A stretch of 64,000 nucleotides of DNA, taken from the NCBI GenBank assembly GCA_002282445.1, contig NCJK01000001.1, forward strand, positions 558,001 through 622,000. The letters run 5' to 3'. Positions 38,486 to 48,089 of the stretch are shown here, in pieces. The first letter of the stretch is position 1. The number at the start of each line of letters is the position of its first letter. The stretch comes from Burkholderiales bacterium 39-55-53. GTDB lineage: Bacteria; Pseudomonadota; Gammaproteobacteria; Burkholderiales; Burkholderiaceae_C. Under the pieces are notes generated by a model, which was not told the origin of the DNA, ran no database searches, and saw only the letters and a list, made by a program, of their open reading frames with translations. Position numbers and translations under genes: made by a program.

Positions 38486-38586
38486 CATGGCAACACCAGT
38501 TTCAAGCCCACACATAAGCAGTTTTACCAACAAGCCTGCGGTTAGCGGCCATTACACTTGCGGCACTCAAAAAGGCGACAAAAAAC

Positions 38587-39282
38587 ATGGAATTCGCAAA
38601 CACACCTGATTTCTGGCTTGGCTTGTTGATGATCATCTGGATTGACATCATCCTCTCGGGCGACAACGCCGTGGTGATCGCTCTGGCCACCCGTAACCTC
38701 CCAGCACACCAACAAAAGAAAGCCATTATTTTTGGCGCAGGTGCAGCCGTTGGCTTGCGTGTGGCCTTGGCCGTGGTGGCATCTATGCTGATGGATTTGC
38801 AGTTCATCCAAATCGTGGGCGGCTTGATGCTGCTTTGGATTGGTACTCAACTGCTGGAAGGTGAAGACGACGAAGCCGATATCAAAAGCGAACACGGCAA
38901 CCTCTTTTCAGCCATTCGAACCATCTTGATTGCCGACTTTGTGATGAGCTTGGACAACGTCATTGCCGTAGCTGCTGCAGCCAAAGGCGACGAGTTGTTG
39001 CTGGTCATCGGCTTGGCCATCAGCATTCCATTGGTGGTGTTTGGCAGTACGTTGATGATCAAACTCATGGAACGCTTCCCCATCATCATCACCTTGGGCG
39101 CTTTGCTCATTGGCTGGATTGGTGGCGGCACTATCTCTAACGATGTGTTCTTGCGTGAGTTCAGCAACGAGAACTCTTGGTTCCACTACACCGCCTCGGT
39201 GGCAGGCGCCTTGTTTGTGTTGGCTTGGGATCGATTCTCCAAGTCACGACAAGCCAAAGAGAAAGAAGTGGCGGCTGAATAA
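38587..39282 (+). CDS. TerC-family integral membrane protein
   Basis: A 231-residue protein with seven or so helices. The metal-binding residues typical of TerC/YjbE are seen in IDIILSGDNAVVIALA and VMSLDNVIAVAAA. Relatives export manganese or cope with metal stress. It is followed by a terminator and flanked by purine-transport genes; no functional link with purines is evident. No Mn riboswitch pattern was recognised upstream. Confidence 0.85.
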   Translation: MEFANTPDFWLGLLMIIWIDIILSGDNAVVIALATRNLPAHQQKKAIIFGAGAAVGLRVALAVVASMLMDLQFIQIVGGLMLLWIGTQLLEGEDDEADIKSEHGNLFSAIRTILIADFVMSLDNVIAVAAAAKGDELLLVIGLAISIPLVVFGSTLMIKLMERFPIIITLGALLIGWIGGGTISNDVFLREFSNENSWFHYTASVAGALFVLAWDRFSKSRQAKEKEVAAE

Positions 39283-39294
39283 AGCCCTCCAACT

Positions 39295-39321
39295 AAGCCA
39301 GCCCAAGTGCTGGCTTTTTTT
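39295..39321 (+). terminator. Rho-independent terminator after the TerC-family gene
   Basis: An 8-bp stem AAGCCAGC/GCTGGCTT with a six-base loop is followed by seven T. Confidence 0.9.
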
Positions 39322-39385
39322 GAGCCCAAGAGCTAGCACCGCATGCACCCAAATAGTGCGCGACACCAAACTAGTGCAAACCCTT

Positions 39386-39397
39386 TTTGTATACAAA
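39386..39397. promoter_or_regulatory. TTTGTATACAAA palindrome, distal site upstream of the NMT1-type ABC genes
   Basis: A perfect 12-base palindrome with the GTATAC core, about 118 bases before the binding-protein start; a second copy follows 74 bases on (39471-39478). Longest match to the motif in the window. Confidence 0.7.
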
Positions 39398-39470
39398 CCA
39401 AATTCGCGCACAATTTACCTTAGAAAGCTCGCAAAGAGGTCGCTACAAGCTGGCACCCATATTGCAAGCT

Positions 39471-39478
39471 TGTATACA
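39471..39478. promoter_or_regulatory. TGTATACA operator candidate, proximal site upstream of the NMT1-type ABC genes
   Basis: Second copy of the palindrome in this leader, 36 bases before the start of the binding-protein gene. With the site at 39386-39397 it could support cooperative binding or looping. Confidence 0.65.
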
Positions 39479-39514
39479 TCTTTTACTCGTTCACTTTTTA
39501 ATTTTGAGGTCCAC

Positions 39515-40549
39515 ATGATCAAACGCACTTTCATCAAAACCACCCTCGGCTTGGCACTGGCAGCGAGCTTTTCCGCAGCTTCTGCTCAAACTACACCTGT
39601 GAAGTTCCAACTCGACTGGCGCTTTGAAGGACCCTCAGCCCTCTTCTTGGTTCCAGCTGCCAAGGGCTATTTCAAAGATGCCAAGCTCGACGTGACCGTC
39701 GATGCTGGCAACGGTTCTGGTGGCGCGGTCAACCGAGTGGCTTCTGGCGCTTATGACTTAGGCTTTGCCGACTTGGCCGCTTTGATGGAATTCCACGCCA
39801 ACAACCCTGACGCACCCAACAAGCCTGTGGCTGTGATGATGGTTTACAACAACACGCCTGCTTCCGTGATGGCCCTGAAGAAGTCTGGCATCAAAACCCC
39901 AGCAGACTTGAGCGGCAAAAAGCTCGGCGCGCCTGTGTTTGACGCAGGCCGCAAAGCTTTCCCCGTGTTTGAAAAAGCCAACAACGTGTCTAACGTGCAG
40001 TGGGTTTCTATGGACCCACCCTTGCGCGAAACCATGTTGGTCCGTGGCGATGTGGACGCCATCACAGGCTTCACCTTCACTTCCTTGCTCAACATCGAAG
40101 CTCGCGGCGTCAAAGCGGATGATGTGGTCGTGATGCAATACCCTGACTACGGCGTGAAGCTGTATGGCAACGCCATCATTGCCAGCCCCAAGATGATCAA
40201 AGAAAACCCAGAAGCGATCAAAGCCTTTTTGGTTGCCTTCACCAAGGGCGCTAAAGATGTGATCGCCGATCCAGCCAAAGCGATTGACTCGGTCAAAGCG
40301 CGCGACGGCATCATCAACACCCAACTCGAAACACGTCGCTTGCAACTGGCCATCGACACCGTCATCAACAGCGCTGATGCACGTGCAGAAGGTTTTGGCC
40401 AAGTCAAAGCACCACGTTTGTCTTTGATGGCATCTCAAGTCTCTGACGCTTACAAAACCAAATCACGCGTGGATGCCAATGCGGTTTGGAACGGCTCTTT
40501 CTTGCCCACAGCCAAAGAACTCGACATCTTGCCCAAAGCAAAGAAGTAA
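39515..40549 (+). CDS. NMT1/SsuA-type ABC transporter substrate-binding protein
   Basis: A 344-residue periplasmic protein. The signal peptide ends at ASA-Q (24/25). The following FQLDWRFEGPSALFLVPAAKGYF and the GFADLAALMEFHANN segment are typical of the NMT1/THI5-like group that binds pyrimidine-, sulfonate- or purine-like ligands. It is first of an importer operon with an ATPase and a permease, behind two TGTATACA sites. Uptake of a purine derivative such as urate or allantoin is inferred from context only. Confidence 0.88.
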   Translation: MIKRTFIKTTLGLALAASFSAASAQTTPVKFQLDWRFEGPSALFLVPAAKGYFKDAKLDVTVDAGNGSGGAVNRVASGAYDLGFADLAALMEFHANNPDAPNKPVAVMMVYNNTPASVMALKKSGIKTPADLSGKKLGAPVFDAGRKAFPVFEKANNVSNVQWVSMDPPLRETMLVRGDVDAITGFTFTSLLNIEARGVKADDVVVMQYPDYGVKLYGNAIIASPKMIKENPEAIKAFLVAFTKGAKDVIADPAKAIDSVKARDGIINTQLETRRLQLAIDTVINSADARAEGFGQVKAPRLSLMASQVSDAYKTKSRVDANAVWNGSFLPTAKELDILPKAKK

Positions 40550-40564
40550 TCTAGGCACTGCTGC

Positions 40565-41389
40565 ATGACTGCTTCTCCCGAACACTTCGTCGACTTTCAA
40601 AACGTCTGGCTCGCCTACAACGATGAGTTGCTGGCACAAAACCACTTTGCGGTGGAAGACATCAACCTGCAGGTCAAACAAGGCGAGTTCATCGCCATTG
40701 TTGGCCCTTCGGGTTGCGGTAAATCCACCTTCATGAAACTCACCACGGGTTTGAAAAAACCCAGCCGTGGTGAGATTTATGTCGATGGTCAGCCTGTCAA
40801 CGGCCCACTCAAAATCAGTGGCATGGCGTTTCAGTCACCTTCGCTCTTGCCTTGGCGCACCACGCTCGACAACGTGTTGCTGCCCTTGGAAATCGTGGAG
40901 CCCTACCGCTCCAACTTCAAAGAGAAAAAGGCCGAATACGAAGCCCGCGCCATTGACCTGCTCAAGACCGTCGGTCTGGGCGGCTACGAGCGCAAGTTCC
41001 CGTGGGAGCTGTCAGGCGGCATGCAACAACGCGCCAGCATTTGCCGCGCGTTGATTCATGAACCCAAGATGCTGTTGCTCGACGAACCGTTTGGTGCGCT
41101 CGACGCCTTCACCCGCGAAGAGCTGTGGTGCACGCTGCGCGACTTGCACGCCATGCAAAAGTTCAACGTCATCTTGGTCACCCACGATTTGCGCGAGTCC
41201 GTCTTTTTGGCCGACACCGTGTACGTCATGAGCAAGAGCCCAGGCCGCTTTGTGGTCAAACGCGACATCGATTTACCTCGCCCCCGCGACTTGGAGGTGA
41301 CCTACACCCCCGAGTTCACCAACATCGTCCACGAGCTGCGCGGCCACATTGGTGCGATGCGTAAAGACGGCACTAACCTCGGGCAGTGA
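40565..41389 (+). CDS. NMT1-type ABC transporter ATPase
   Basis: A 274-residue cytosolic ATPase of the SsuB/TauB type: Walker A GPSGCGKST (about 47-55), signature LSGGMQQRASICRAL, Walker B LLLDEPFGALD, followed by the H-loop THDLRESVFLAD. It follows the binding-protein gene by 15 bases and its stop overlaps the permease start region. Confidence 0.93.
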   Translation: MTASPEHFVDFQNVWLAYNDELLAQNHFAVEDINLQVKQGEFIAIVGPSGCGKSTFMKLTTGLKKPSRGEIYVDGQPVNGPLKISGMAFQSPSLLPWRTTLDNVLLPLEIVEPYRSNFKEKKAEYEARAIDLLKTVGLGGYERKFPWELSGGMQQRASICRALIHEPKMLLLDEPFGALDAFTREELWCTLRDLHAMQKFNVILVTHDLRESVFLADTVYVMSKSPGRFVVKRDIDLPRPRDLEVTYTPEFTNIVHELRGHIGAMRKDGTNLGQ

Positions 41390-41394
41390 ACACC

Positions 41395-42162
41395 ATGAAT
41401 CAAAAACAACTCGAAACTTGGGCCCCATGGGGTTTGCTCGTCGCCACCTTGGTGATTTGGCAAGCCGCTTGCTCGCTCTTTAACGTGTCCGAATTTGTGT
41501 TCCCCTCGCCTTTGCGCATTTGGGAACAAATGGTCGAATTCCGCGACGTCATTGCTGGCCACGCATGGCGCACCTTCTGGGTGACCATGGTCGGCTTTGG
41601 CATTGCCATCGTGGTGGGTGTGTTGCTGGGCTTTGTCATCGGCAGCTCACGCTTGGCTTATGCAGCCGTGTACCCGCTCATGACCGGCTTCAATGCTTTG
41701 CCCAAAGCCGCCTTTGTTCCAATCTTGGTGGTGTGGTTTGGTATTGGCGTGGGCCCGGCCATCTTGACTGCCTTCCTCATCAGCTTCTTCCCCATCATGG
41801 TGAACATCGCCACGGGCTTGGCGACCTTAGAGCCTGAGCTTGAAGACGTGCTGCGCGTCTTGGGCGCAAAGCGCTGGGACGTGTTGATCAAAGTGGGTCT
41901 GCCCCGCTCCATGCCTTACTTCTACGGCTCGCTCAAAGTCGCCATCACCTTGGCATTTGTGGGCACAACGGTGTCAGAGATGACCGCCGCCAACGAAGGC
42001 ATTGGCTACTTGCTGATCTCTGCTGGCTCGGCCATGCAAATGGGCTTGGCCTTTGCAGGTTTGGTGGTCGTGGGCGCAATGGCCATGATCATGTATGAGC
42101 TGTTCAGCATGATCGAAAAGCACACCACCGGCTGGGCGCACCGCGGCTCACAAAACCACTGA
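41395..42162 (+). CDS. NMT1-type ABC transporter permease
   Basis: A 255-residue permease of the BPD_transp_1 fold with six helices. The EAA loop is LEPELEDVLRVLGAKRWDVL. ATG 41395 was chosen; a GTG at 41386 overlapping the ATPase stop is a possible alternative. Together with the upstream genes it completes the importer. Confidence 0.9.
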   Translation: MNQKQLETWAPWGLLVATLVIWQAACSLFNVSEFVFPSPLRIWEQMVEFRDVIAGHAWRTFWVTMVGFGIAIVVGVLLGFVIGSSRLAYAAVYPLMTGFNALPKAAFVPILVVWFGIGVGPAILTAFLISFFPIMVNIATGLATLEPELEDVLRVLGAKRWDVLIKVGLPRSMPYFYGSLKVAITLAFVGTTVSEMTAANEGIGYLLISAGSAMQMGLAFAGLVVVGAMAMIMYELFSMIEKHTTGWAHRGSQNH

Positions 42163-42172
42163 TCGCACACAC

Positions 42173-42376
42173 ATGAACGCACAACAGCAAAAAGAGTTTC
42201 TTGAAGCCACCGCTTGGCTTCGCCCCCTGACCCGCTGGGCGGCTGCGTTCTCTTTCAGTGCATCTGGTGTTTTGCCAGCGTGGCTGAGAAATCTGCCGCT
42301 CAAACTGGTCAAGCGCATTCTGGCGGGCTATCAAAAGAAGATGGCCACCAGCTCCGGCTGCGGCACCTGCGGTTAA
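42173..42376 (+). CDS. Small protein with a Cys-containing C-terminus
   Basis: A 67-residue open frame beginning 10 bases after the permease stop in the same direction. It is basic, with one amphipathic or membrane-like central segment, and ends in SSGCGTCG. The close spacing and good frame suggest a real gene of the operon, but no family is recognised. The CxxC end could bind metal or a cluster. Confidence 0.5.
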   Translation: MNAQQQKEFLEATAWLRPLTRWAAAFSFSASGVLPAWLRNLPLKLVKRILAGYQKKMATSSGCGTCG

Positions 42377-42386
42377 GAGCAGCTGT

Positions 42387-44135
42387 TTATTCACCAAACT
42401 GCAAAGCGGCCAAACTGGCATACAGGCCCGCACGCGCCATCAACTCGGCGTGTGTGCCCTGCTCCACCAAGCGGCCATGCTCTAGCACCCAAATACAATC
42501 GGCACGCTGCACCGTGGCCAAGCGGTGTGCAATCACTAGGGTCGTGCGGCCTTGCATGGCTTTCTCTAAAGCGGCTTGCACCATGCGCTCGCTGTTGGCG
42601 TCCAAAGCGCTGGTAGCTTCGTCTAGCAGCAGCATGGGTGGATTCTTCAAAATAGCCCGCGCTATCGCAATGCGCTGACGCTGCCCGCCCGACAAGCGCA
42701 CGCCTCGGTCACCCAAATACGTGTCAAAGCCTTCGGGCAGTTCGTTGATAAATTCCGTGGCAAACGCCGCCTCTGCCGCAGCGTGCACGGCTTGGTCGGT
42801 GGCATCGGGTTGGCCGTAGCGGATGTTCTCCATCACCGTGCCCGAAAACACCACCGGCTCTTGCGGCACAACGCCAATGCGCTGACGCAAGTCGTGCAAA
42901 TCCATTTGCTCAATCGCCACACCGTCTAGCAGTACTGCGCCTTGCTGGGGCGCATAAAAACGCATCAACAAAGAAAACAGCGTGGTCTTGCCCGCACCAC
43001 TGGGGCCAACAATGGCCACGGTTTGCCCTGCTTGCACCTCACCCGTCAAGCCATTGAGGGCGCGCTGCGCGGGCCGTGACGGGTAATTGAAACTCACCTC
43101 ACGCAGCACCAAGCTCGAACCGTGTGTGGGCCAAGGCGCACGCTGTGGCTGCTCGGGCGAACGCACATCCGATTGGGTGTGCAGCAGTTCCATCAGCCGC
43201 TCGGTCGCGCCTGCGGCACGCAGCACATCGCCATACACCTCGCCCAGCACGGCAAACGCACTGGCCAGCAACACAACATACACCACGGTTTGGCCCAGCT
43301 CACCTGCGGTGGTCGTGCCCGCACGCACCGACAGTGCGCCCATGTACAAGCCCCACAACAAGGCCGCACTCGACGCCATGATGATGAAGCCCACCAAAGC
43401 CGAACGCGCCCGCACGCGGCGTAGCGACGTGACCAAGGCTTGCGCGGTCGAGCCGCTAAATCGCAAAGCCTCGCGCCGCTCGGCCGTGTAACTTTGCACC
43501 ACCGAAATGGCATTCAGCACCTCAGATGCCATGGCGCTCGAATCGGCCACACGGTCTTGGCTGGCCCGCGACAGGCGGCGCACACGACGGCCCAAATACA
43601 CACTCGGAAACACCACCAGCGCCAGCACCCCAATCACCTGCAACATCAGCCAAGGGTTGGTCCAAATCAGCATGGCCATTGCGCCCACACCCATCACCGC
43701 ATTGCGCAGCCCCATCGACAACGACGAGCCCACCACGGTTTGAATCAGGGTGGCGTCACTCGTCAAACGCGACAGCACCTCACCCGACTGCGTGGTTTCA
43801 AAAAACGTGGGGCTTTGCTGCAGCACATGGGCGTAGACCTTGTTTTTCAAGTCCACCGTGATCTTCTCGCCCAGCCAGCTCACCATGTAAAAACGTGCCG
43901 ACGAAAACACTGCCAAAGCCGCAGCCACCATGAACAGCTCAACAAACTGAGTGGCCAACACCTCGGGCGTGGCCTGCTCGGCCAAGCCTTGGTCAATCAG
44001 CGTGCGCAGCGCCCACGGAAAGGCCAAGGTCGTGCCCGCCGCCAGCAACAAAAACACACCCGCCAAAGCCACCTGAACACGGTAAGGGCGAATGAATGGA
44101 ATCAGTCCCGACAGCGATTGGGGTGTGGGCTTCAT
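42387..44135 (-). CDS. MsbA/LmrA-like ABC exporter
   Basis: A 582-residue half-transporter. Six transmembrane helices precede an ABC domain with Walker A GPSGAGKTTLF (about 375), signature LSGGQRQRIAIARAI and LLLDEATSALD. The N-terminal half matches ABC_membrane. Typical substrates are lipid A, lipids or peptides; which one applies is not clear. It is convergent with the small ORF upstream; the SulP gene precedes it on the same strand with one base between them. Confidence 0.88.
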   Translation of the reverse strand: MKPTPQSLSGLIPFIRPYRVQVALAGVFLLLAAGTTLAFPWALRTLIDQGLAEQATPEVLATQFVELFMVAAALAVFSSARFYMVSWLGEKITVDLKNKVYAHVLQQSPTFFETTQSGEVLSRLTSDATLIQTVVGSSLSMGLRNAVMGVGAMAMLIWTNPWLMLQVIGVLALVVFPSVYLGRRVRRLSRASQDRVADSSAMASEVLNAISVVQSYTAERREALRFSGSTAQALVTSLRRVRARSALVGFIIMASSAALLWGLYMGALSVRAGTTTAGELGQTVVYVVLLASAFAVLGEVYGDVLRAAGATERLMELLHTQSDVRSPEQPQRAPWPTHGSSLVLREVSFNYPSRPAQRALNGLTGEVQAGQTVAIVGPSGAGKTTLFSLLMRFYAPQQGAVLLDGVAIEQMDLHDLRQRIGVVPQEPVVFSGTVMENIRYGQPDATDQAVHAAAEAAFATEFINELPEGFDTYLGDRGVRLSGGQRQRIAIARAILKNPPMLLLDEATSALDANSERMVQAALEKAMQGRTTLVIAHRLATVQRADCIWVLEHGRLVEQGTHAELMARAGLYASLAALQFGE

Positions 44136-44136
44136 G

Positions 44137-45615
44137 TCAGTGACCCAAGATCAGGTCATGCCCATCTTTGTCATGCACGGCAAACTTATCCACCAAGGTG
44201 GCGCTGGCCAAATTGAGGCCGCGCACCTCCACGTCAAAGCCATTGCGGCGCAACTTGAACACCACTTTATCGAGGGCGCTGACCGCTGTGATGTCCCATA
44301 AATGTGCGCGTGACACATCCACCACCACCTTGTGCACCGGCTCTTCAAAATCAAACGCATCCACAAAGCGCTCAGCGCTGGCAAAAAACACTTGGCCAAT
44401 CACGCGGTATACATGGGTTTGGCCATTGTCTTCTTGCTCGGACTGCACCAGCAAAATTTGGCCAATCTTGTGCGCAAAGAAAAACCCCGACAGCAACACA
44501 CCCACCAACACGCCACGCGCCAAGTCGTGGGTGTACACCGTCACCAGCACGGTGGCCAGCATCACCACGCTAGAGCTTTTGGGGTGCTCACGCAGGTTGC
44601 GAAACGAGCCCCAGTTGAACGTGCCAATCGACACCATGATCATCACCGCCACCAGCGCAGCCATCGGTATCTGGCGCACCCAGTCGCCCAAAAACACCAC
44701 CAAAATCAGCAGCATCACACCCGCCACCAAGGTGGACAAACGCCCGCGTCCACCCGATTTGACGTTGATTACCGACTGGCCAATCATGGCGCAACCCGCC
44801 ATGCCACCAATGAAACCTGTGGCAATGTTGGCCACGCCTTGGCCCACGCACTCGCGGCTCTTGTCACTTTTGGTATCGGTCATCTCGTCCACGATGGTGG
44901 CTGTCATGAGCGACTCCAATAAACCCACCACCATCAAGGTGGCCGAGTACGGCAAGATGATCAACAAAGTGTCCAAGTTCAGCGGCACATCCGGCAGCAA
45001 AAACACGGGCAAGCTGCTGGGCAACTCGCCCATGTCACCCACTGTGCGAATGTCTAGCCCTAAATAAATAGACACACCGGTCAACACCACAATCGTCACC
45101 AGCGGCGAAGGCACAACCTTGGTGATGTAGGGGAAGCCATAAATGATCACCAAGCCCGCCGCCGTCATGGCATAGACATGCCATGTGACATTGATCAGCT
45201 CTGGCAACTGGGCCATGAAAATCAAAATCGCCAGCGCGTTGACAAAGCCCGTCACCACCGAGCGCGACACAAACTGCATCATGCGGCCCAAGTGCAGCCA
45301 GCCCGCCACCACTTGCAGCACACCGGTCAACACCGTGGCGGCTAGCAAATACTGCAGGCCGTGGTCTTTGACCAAACTGGCAATCACCAGCGCCATAGCG
45401 CCCGTGGCCGCCGAAATCATGCCGGGGCGACCGCCCGCAAACGCCAAGATGGTGGCAATCGAGAACGAGGCATACAAGCCCACTTTGGGGTCCACCCCCG
45501 CGATGATGGAAAACGCAATAGCCTCAGGAATCAAGGCCAGTGCCACCACCAAACCCGCCAGTACATCGGCGCGAACATTAAAAAACCAAGTTTGTTTGAG
45601 TGATTGAAAAGTCAT
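44137..45615 (-). CDS. SulP-family anion transporter with STAS domain
   Basis: A 492-residue membrane protein. It has the SulP helices ([40 protein letters not shown]) in the first about 370 residues and a C-terminal STAS domain, with a [19 protein letters not shown] segment. SulP members move sulphate, bicarbonate or other anions; the substrate is not clear. It is followed by the ABC exporter gene on the same strand. Confidence 0.9.
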   Translation of the reverse strand: MTFQSLKQTWFFNVRADVLAGLVVALALIPEAIAFSIIAGVDPKVGLYASFSIATILAFAGGRPGMISAATGAMALVIASLVKDHGLQYLLAATVLTGVLQVVAGWLHLGRMMQFVSRSVVTGFVNALAILIFMAQLPELINVTWHVYAMTAAGLVIIYGFPYITKVVPSPLVTIVVLTGVSIYLGLDIRTVGDMGELPSSLPVFLLPDVPLNLDTLLIILPYSATLMVVGLLESLMTATIVDEMTDTKSDKSRECVGQGVANIATGFIGGMAGCAMIGQSVINVKSGGRGRLSTLVAGVMLLILVVFLGDWVRQIPMAALVAVMIMVSIGTFNWGSFRNLREHPKSSSVVMLATVLVTVYTHDLARGVLVGVLLSGFFFAHKIGQILLVQSEQEDNGQTHVYRVIGQVFFASAERFVDAFDFEEPVHKVVVDVSRAHLWDITAVSALDKVVFKLRRNGFDVEVRGLNLASATLVDKFAVHDKDGHDLILGH

Positions 45616-45676
45616 GCCCTAGTTTAGTTGGCCCAGCCGCAAACCTAGACAGGCAAGGCTCATGGCGTGCAGCGCA

Positions 45677-46720
45677 TTAACTGGCTTCTCTGACCAATCG
45701 AAAACCCAATGTCGGATGCCGACCTGAGGGCGCAGCATGACTTCGAGAAGCACACCTGGCATCTAAAGATGAAGTATTCCAAGCACCGCCGCGATGAACC
45801 TTATCGCCACTCACCTCAGGGCCTTGAGGATCGGTCAAAAGTGAATGGTAGTAATAGTGCGGGTCATAGCCGTCTGCCACCCATTCCGACACATTACCCA
45901 ACATATCCTTCACACCAAAAGCGTTGGCGGAATAGCTACCTGTAGGGGCCGTAAATACGAAACCATCACTCCCATCTGATGCCAGCTCGTCTGCGGGGCT
46001 CCAAGTCGATGCGGCCTCCTGATCAAAGGTATTTCCAATGCCTGACAAATCATCCGGGTGATTTGATTGAGAGTACCGCTTTTGCTGGTTCGCCAAACAC
46101 GCATACTCCCATTCCGCCTCGGTCGGCAAGCGGTATCGCACACCTTCTTTTTCAGTCAACCAAGCGGCCATAGCGATCGCATCGTTCCAACTCACATTCA
46201 CCACGGGGTGTTCCTGCGATTGATCAAATCCGGTATTCATAAGACTGAATTCAGCCGCAGGTCCAACAAAAATAGACACGTCCGCTGACTGCGGTTGATC
46301 ATCAGGCTTGGCATATCCGTAGGCGCCTTTGCCGTCCTTCATAGACTCTGGCAAATAATTCGTCTCCGAGAGAAATCTCGAAAACTGCCCTAACGTCACT
46401 TCATTCACGCCAAGGTAAAAATCTTTCGATATCTTCACTTGGCGCAAGGGTCGTTCGTCATCTAGCTGAACGATTTGACTGACTTCATACTTCGGAAAAT
46501 CTTTGATCAATTCCAAAGCCGTATCTTTATTTCCCATCAAAAATTCACCACTTGGAATCAAGACAAACTTCATCCCGACAGAGTCAACCAATTTTGCAGA
46601 GGAAGACATGAAATAAGTTGGCCAAAGAGGCCCTAGGCACGCTAACGCAAAAAATGCCGCCATCAATCGACTGGTGAATGAATGATCTTTCAGGCGTAGC
46701 TTATTTATAAATTCAAACAT
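45677..46720 (-). CDS. SUMF1/FGE-domain protein without the FGE cysteines
   Basis: A 347-residue protein with an N-terminal hydrophobic segment (about 15-40), probably a signal anchor, then a sulfatase-modifying-factor (C-type-lectin-like) fold from residue 45: GEFLMGNKD, VNVSWNDAIAMAAWLTE, RLPTEAEWEYAC, GVKDMLGNVSEWVAD, RGGAWNT. True formylglycine-generating enzymes carry two active-site cysteines in the C-terminal region; here the equivalent part reads RGGAWNTSSLDARCASR with a single cysteine. So it is likely a non-FGE member, for example a surface-associated or regulator-like protein. It follows TolB by 17 bases on the same strand. Confidence 0.8.
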   Translation of the reverse strand: MFEFINKLRLKDHSFTSRLMAAFFALACLGPLWPTYFMSSSAKLVDSVGMKFVLIPSGEFLMGNKDTALELIKDFPKYEVSQIVQLDDERPLRQVKISKDFYLGVNEVTLGQFSRFLSETNYLPESMKDGKGAYGYAKPDDQPQSADVSIFVGPAAEFSLMNTGFDQSQEHPVVNVSWNDAIAMAAWLTEKEGVRYRLPTEAEWEYACLANQQKRYSQSNHPDDLSGIGNTFDQEAASTWSPADELASDGSDGFVFTAPTGSYSANAFGVKDMLGNVSEWVADGYDPHYYYHSLLTDPQGPEVSGDKVHRGGAWNTSSLDARCASRSHAAPSGRHPTLGFRLVREAS

Positions 46721-46737
46721 TTCTCAATTTCAATTTT

Positions 46738-48039
46738 TCACTGGGGCTCGACATAGGGCCCCCAATGGGGCTCTCGCATGTCGCCTGTTTGGGTGGCCAA
46801 CTTTGATTTAACACGTCCATCGATGGTGGTCATCATCAAATTCTTGCGCCCACCATCTGTTGTGGCGTAAACAATCAAACGTCCATTCGGAGAGAAGCTG
46901 GGGCGCTCATCTGCCATCGTGTCTGTGAGCGGCGTCACTACCCGAGACGCAATTTCTAATAAATTCAACTTGTGTGAACTATCTGCCTTACTGATGAAGG
47001 CCAAATACTTGCCATCTGGGCTGATTGCCGGCGACATGCTTTGTGCGCCTGTAAATGTGATCCGCTCTGGCTCGCCGTTGGGCAATGTGACCCTATAAAT
47101 TTGTGGGCCACCACTGCGATCACTCACAAAAAACAAGGTGTCCCCATCAGCAGAAAAAACGGGTTCGGTGTCGACCCCAAGTGAACTGAATAACTTTTTC
47201 TTGGAACCATTCTCTAAATTGATCGCGTAAAGCTGCTGAAAACCGTTTTGCGACAACGCCACCACCAAAGACTGCCCATTGGGCTCCCATGCGGGCGCGC
47301 TGTTAGAACCCTTGAAATTCGCCACAATTTTTCTCGTGCCATCAGCAATTTTGTGAACATACACCACTGGTTTTCTCTGCTCAAACGAGACATAAGCCAC
47401 ACTTTTACCGTCCGGTGACCAAGTGGGCGAAATAATGGGTTCTGGCGAATTCAAAGCTGACTGCGCGTTTTCACCATCCACATCAGAAATCCAAAGACTG
47501 TAGGCAGTCTCGGATTTGGTCACATATGCAACTCGCGTCGAAAAGACGCCTTTTTCTGCGATGAGATTTTCATAAACGAAATCCGAAATTCGATGCGCTG
47601 CCAGTCTTAAGTCAGTGGCTGTCACCACAAAACTTTCCGCACCTAGATCTTCACTTTTAACGACATCCCACAGCCTGAAACGCACTTCAAACTGTCCATT
47701 CGCCAACTTAGCAACACTGCCTGCCACAAACGCATCTGCCCCAGACTGGCGCAACATAGCTAGGTCTGGGATTTGAGTCTCATCGACAAGCTCATGCGTT
47801 CCAATTGCCCTGAATTGACCACTTCTCTCTAAATCGCTGCCAACAATCTTCGAAATTGGTTGGGGTGACAAGCCCTCATCGCGAAATTGCGCAAATACAA
47901 TTGGGATTCTTGTCAATCCAACACCACTCACTTCCACACGGAATTGAGCGAATGCGGCTTGCTGAGCCAACGCAGAAATTAACAAAATACCAAGCGCAGT
48001 TTTAACAAGCGTGTGCCATGAGTTTTTAAACAAATTCAT
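46738..48039 (-). CDS. tolB: TolB-type beta-propeller protein
   Basis: A 433-residue precursor with a signal peptide to about residue 31, an N-terminal TolB domain and a C-terminal six-bladed WD40-like propeller (repeats such as ISPTWSPDGKSVAYVS and MSPAISPDGKYLAFIS). TolB normally belongs to the tol-pal operon; here tolQRA and pal are not adjacent, so this may be a second copy or a dislocated gene. The gene lies upstream of the SUMF1-domain gene. Confidence 0.85.
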   Translation of the reverse strand: MNLFKNSWHTLVKTALGILLISALAQQAAFAQFRVEVSGVGLTRIPIVFAQFRDEGLSPQPISKIVGSDLERSGQFRAIGTHELVDETQIPDLAMLRQSGADAFVAGSVAKLANGQFEVRFRLWDVVKSEDLGAESFVVTATDLRLAAHRISDFVYENLIAEKGVFSTRVAYVTKSETAYSLWISDVDGENAQSALNSPEPIISPTWSPDGKSVAYVSFEQRKPVVYVHKIADGTRKIVANFKGSNSAPAWEPNGQSLVVALSQNGFQQLYAINLENGSKKKLFSSLGVDTEPVFSADGDTLFFVSDRSGGPQIYRVTLPNGEPERITFTGAQSMSPAISPDGKYLAFISKADSSHKLNLLEIASRVVTPLTDTMADERPSFSPNGRLIVYATTDGGRKNLMMTTIDGRVKSKLATQTGDMREPHWGPYVEPQ

Positions 48040-48089
48040 CCTTCGAGTTTGAAGCCACTGATGAAGCGCATTGATTAACGGTGAAAACG

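Noticed and set aside
38486-38586. Manganese (yybP-ykoY) riboswitch before the TerC-family gene
   Set aside because: TerC genes are often preceded by it, but the conserved stem pattern was not seen in these 100 bases.
44409-44416. GTATAC within the SulP gene
   Set aside because: It lies inside coding DNA, far from any start codon, so it does not support membership of the regulon; one similar copy occurs near 8931 in a permease gene.
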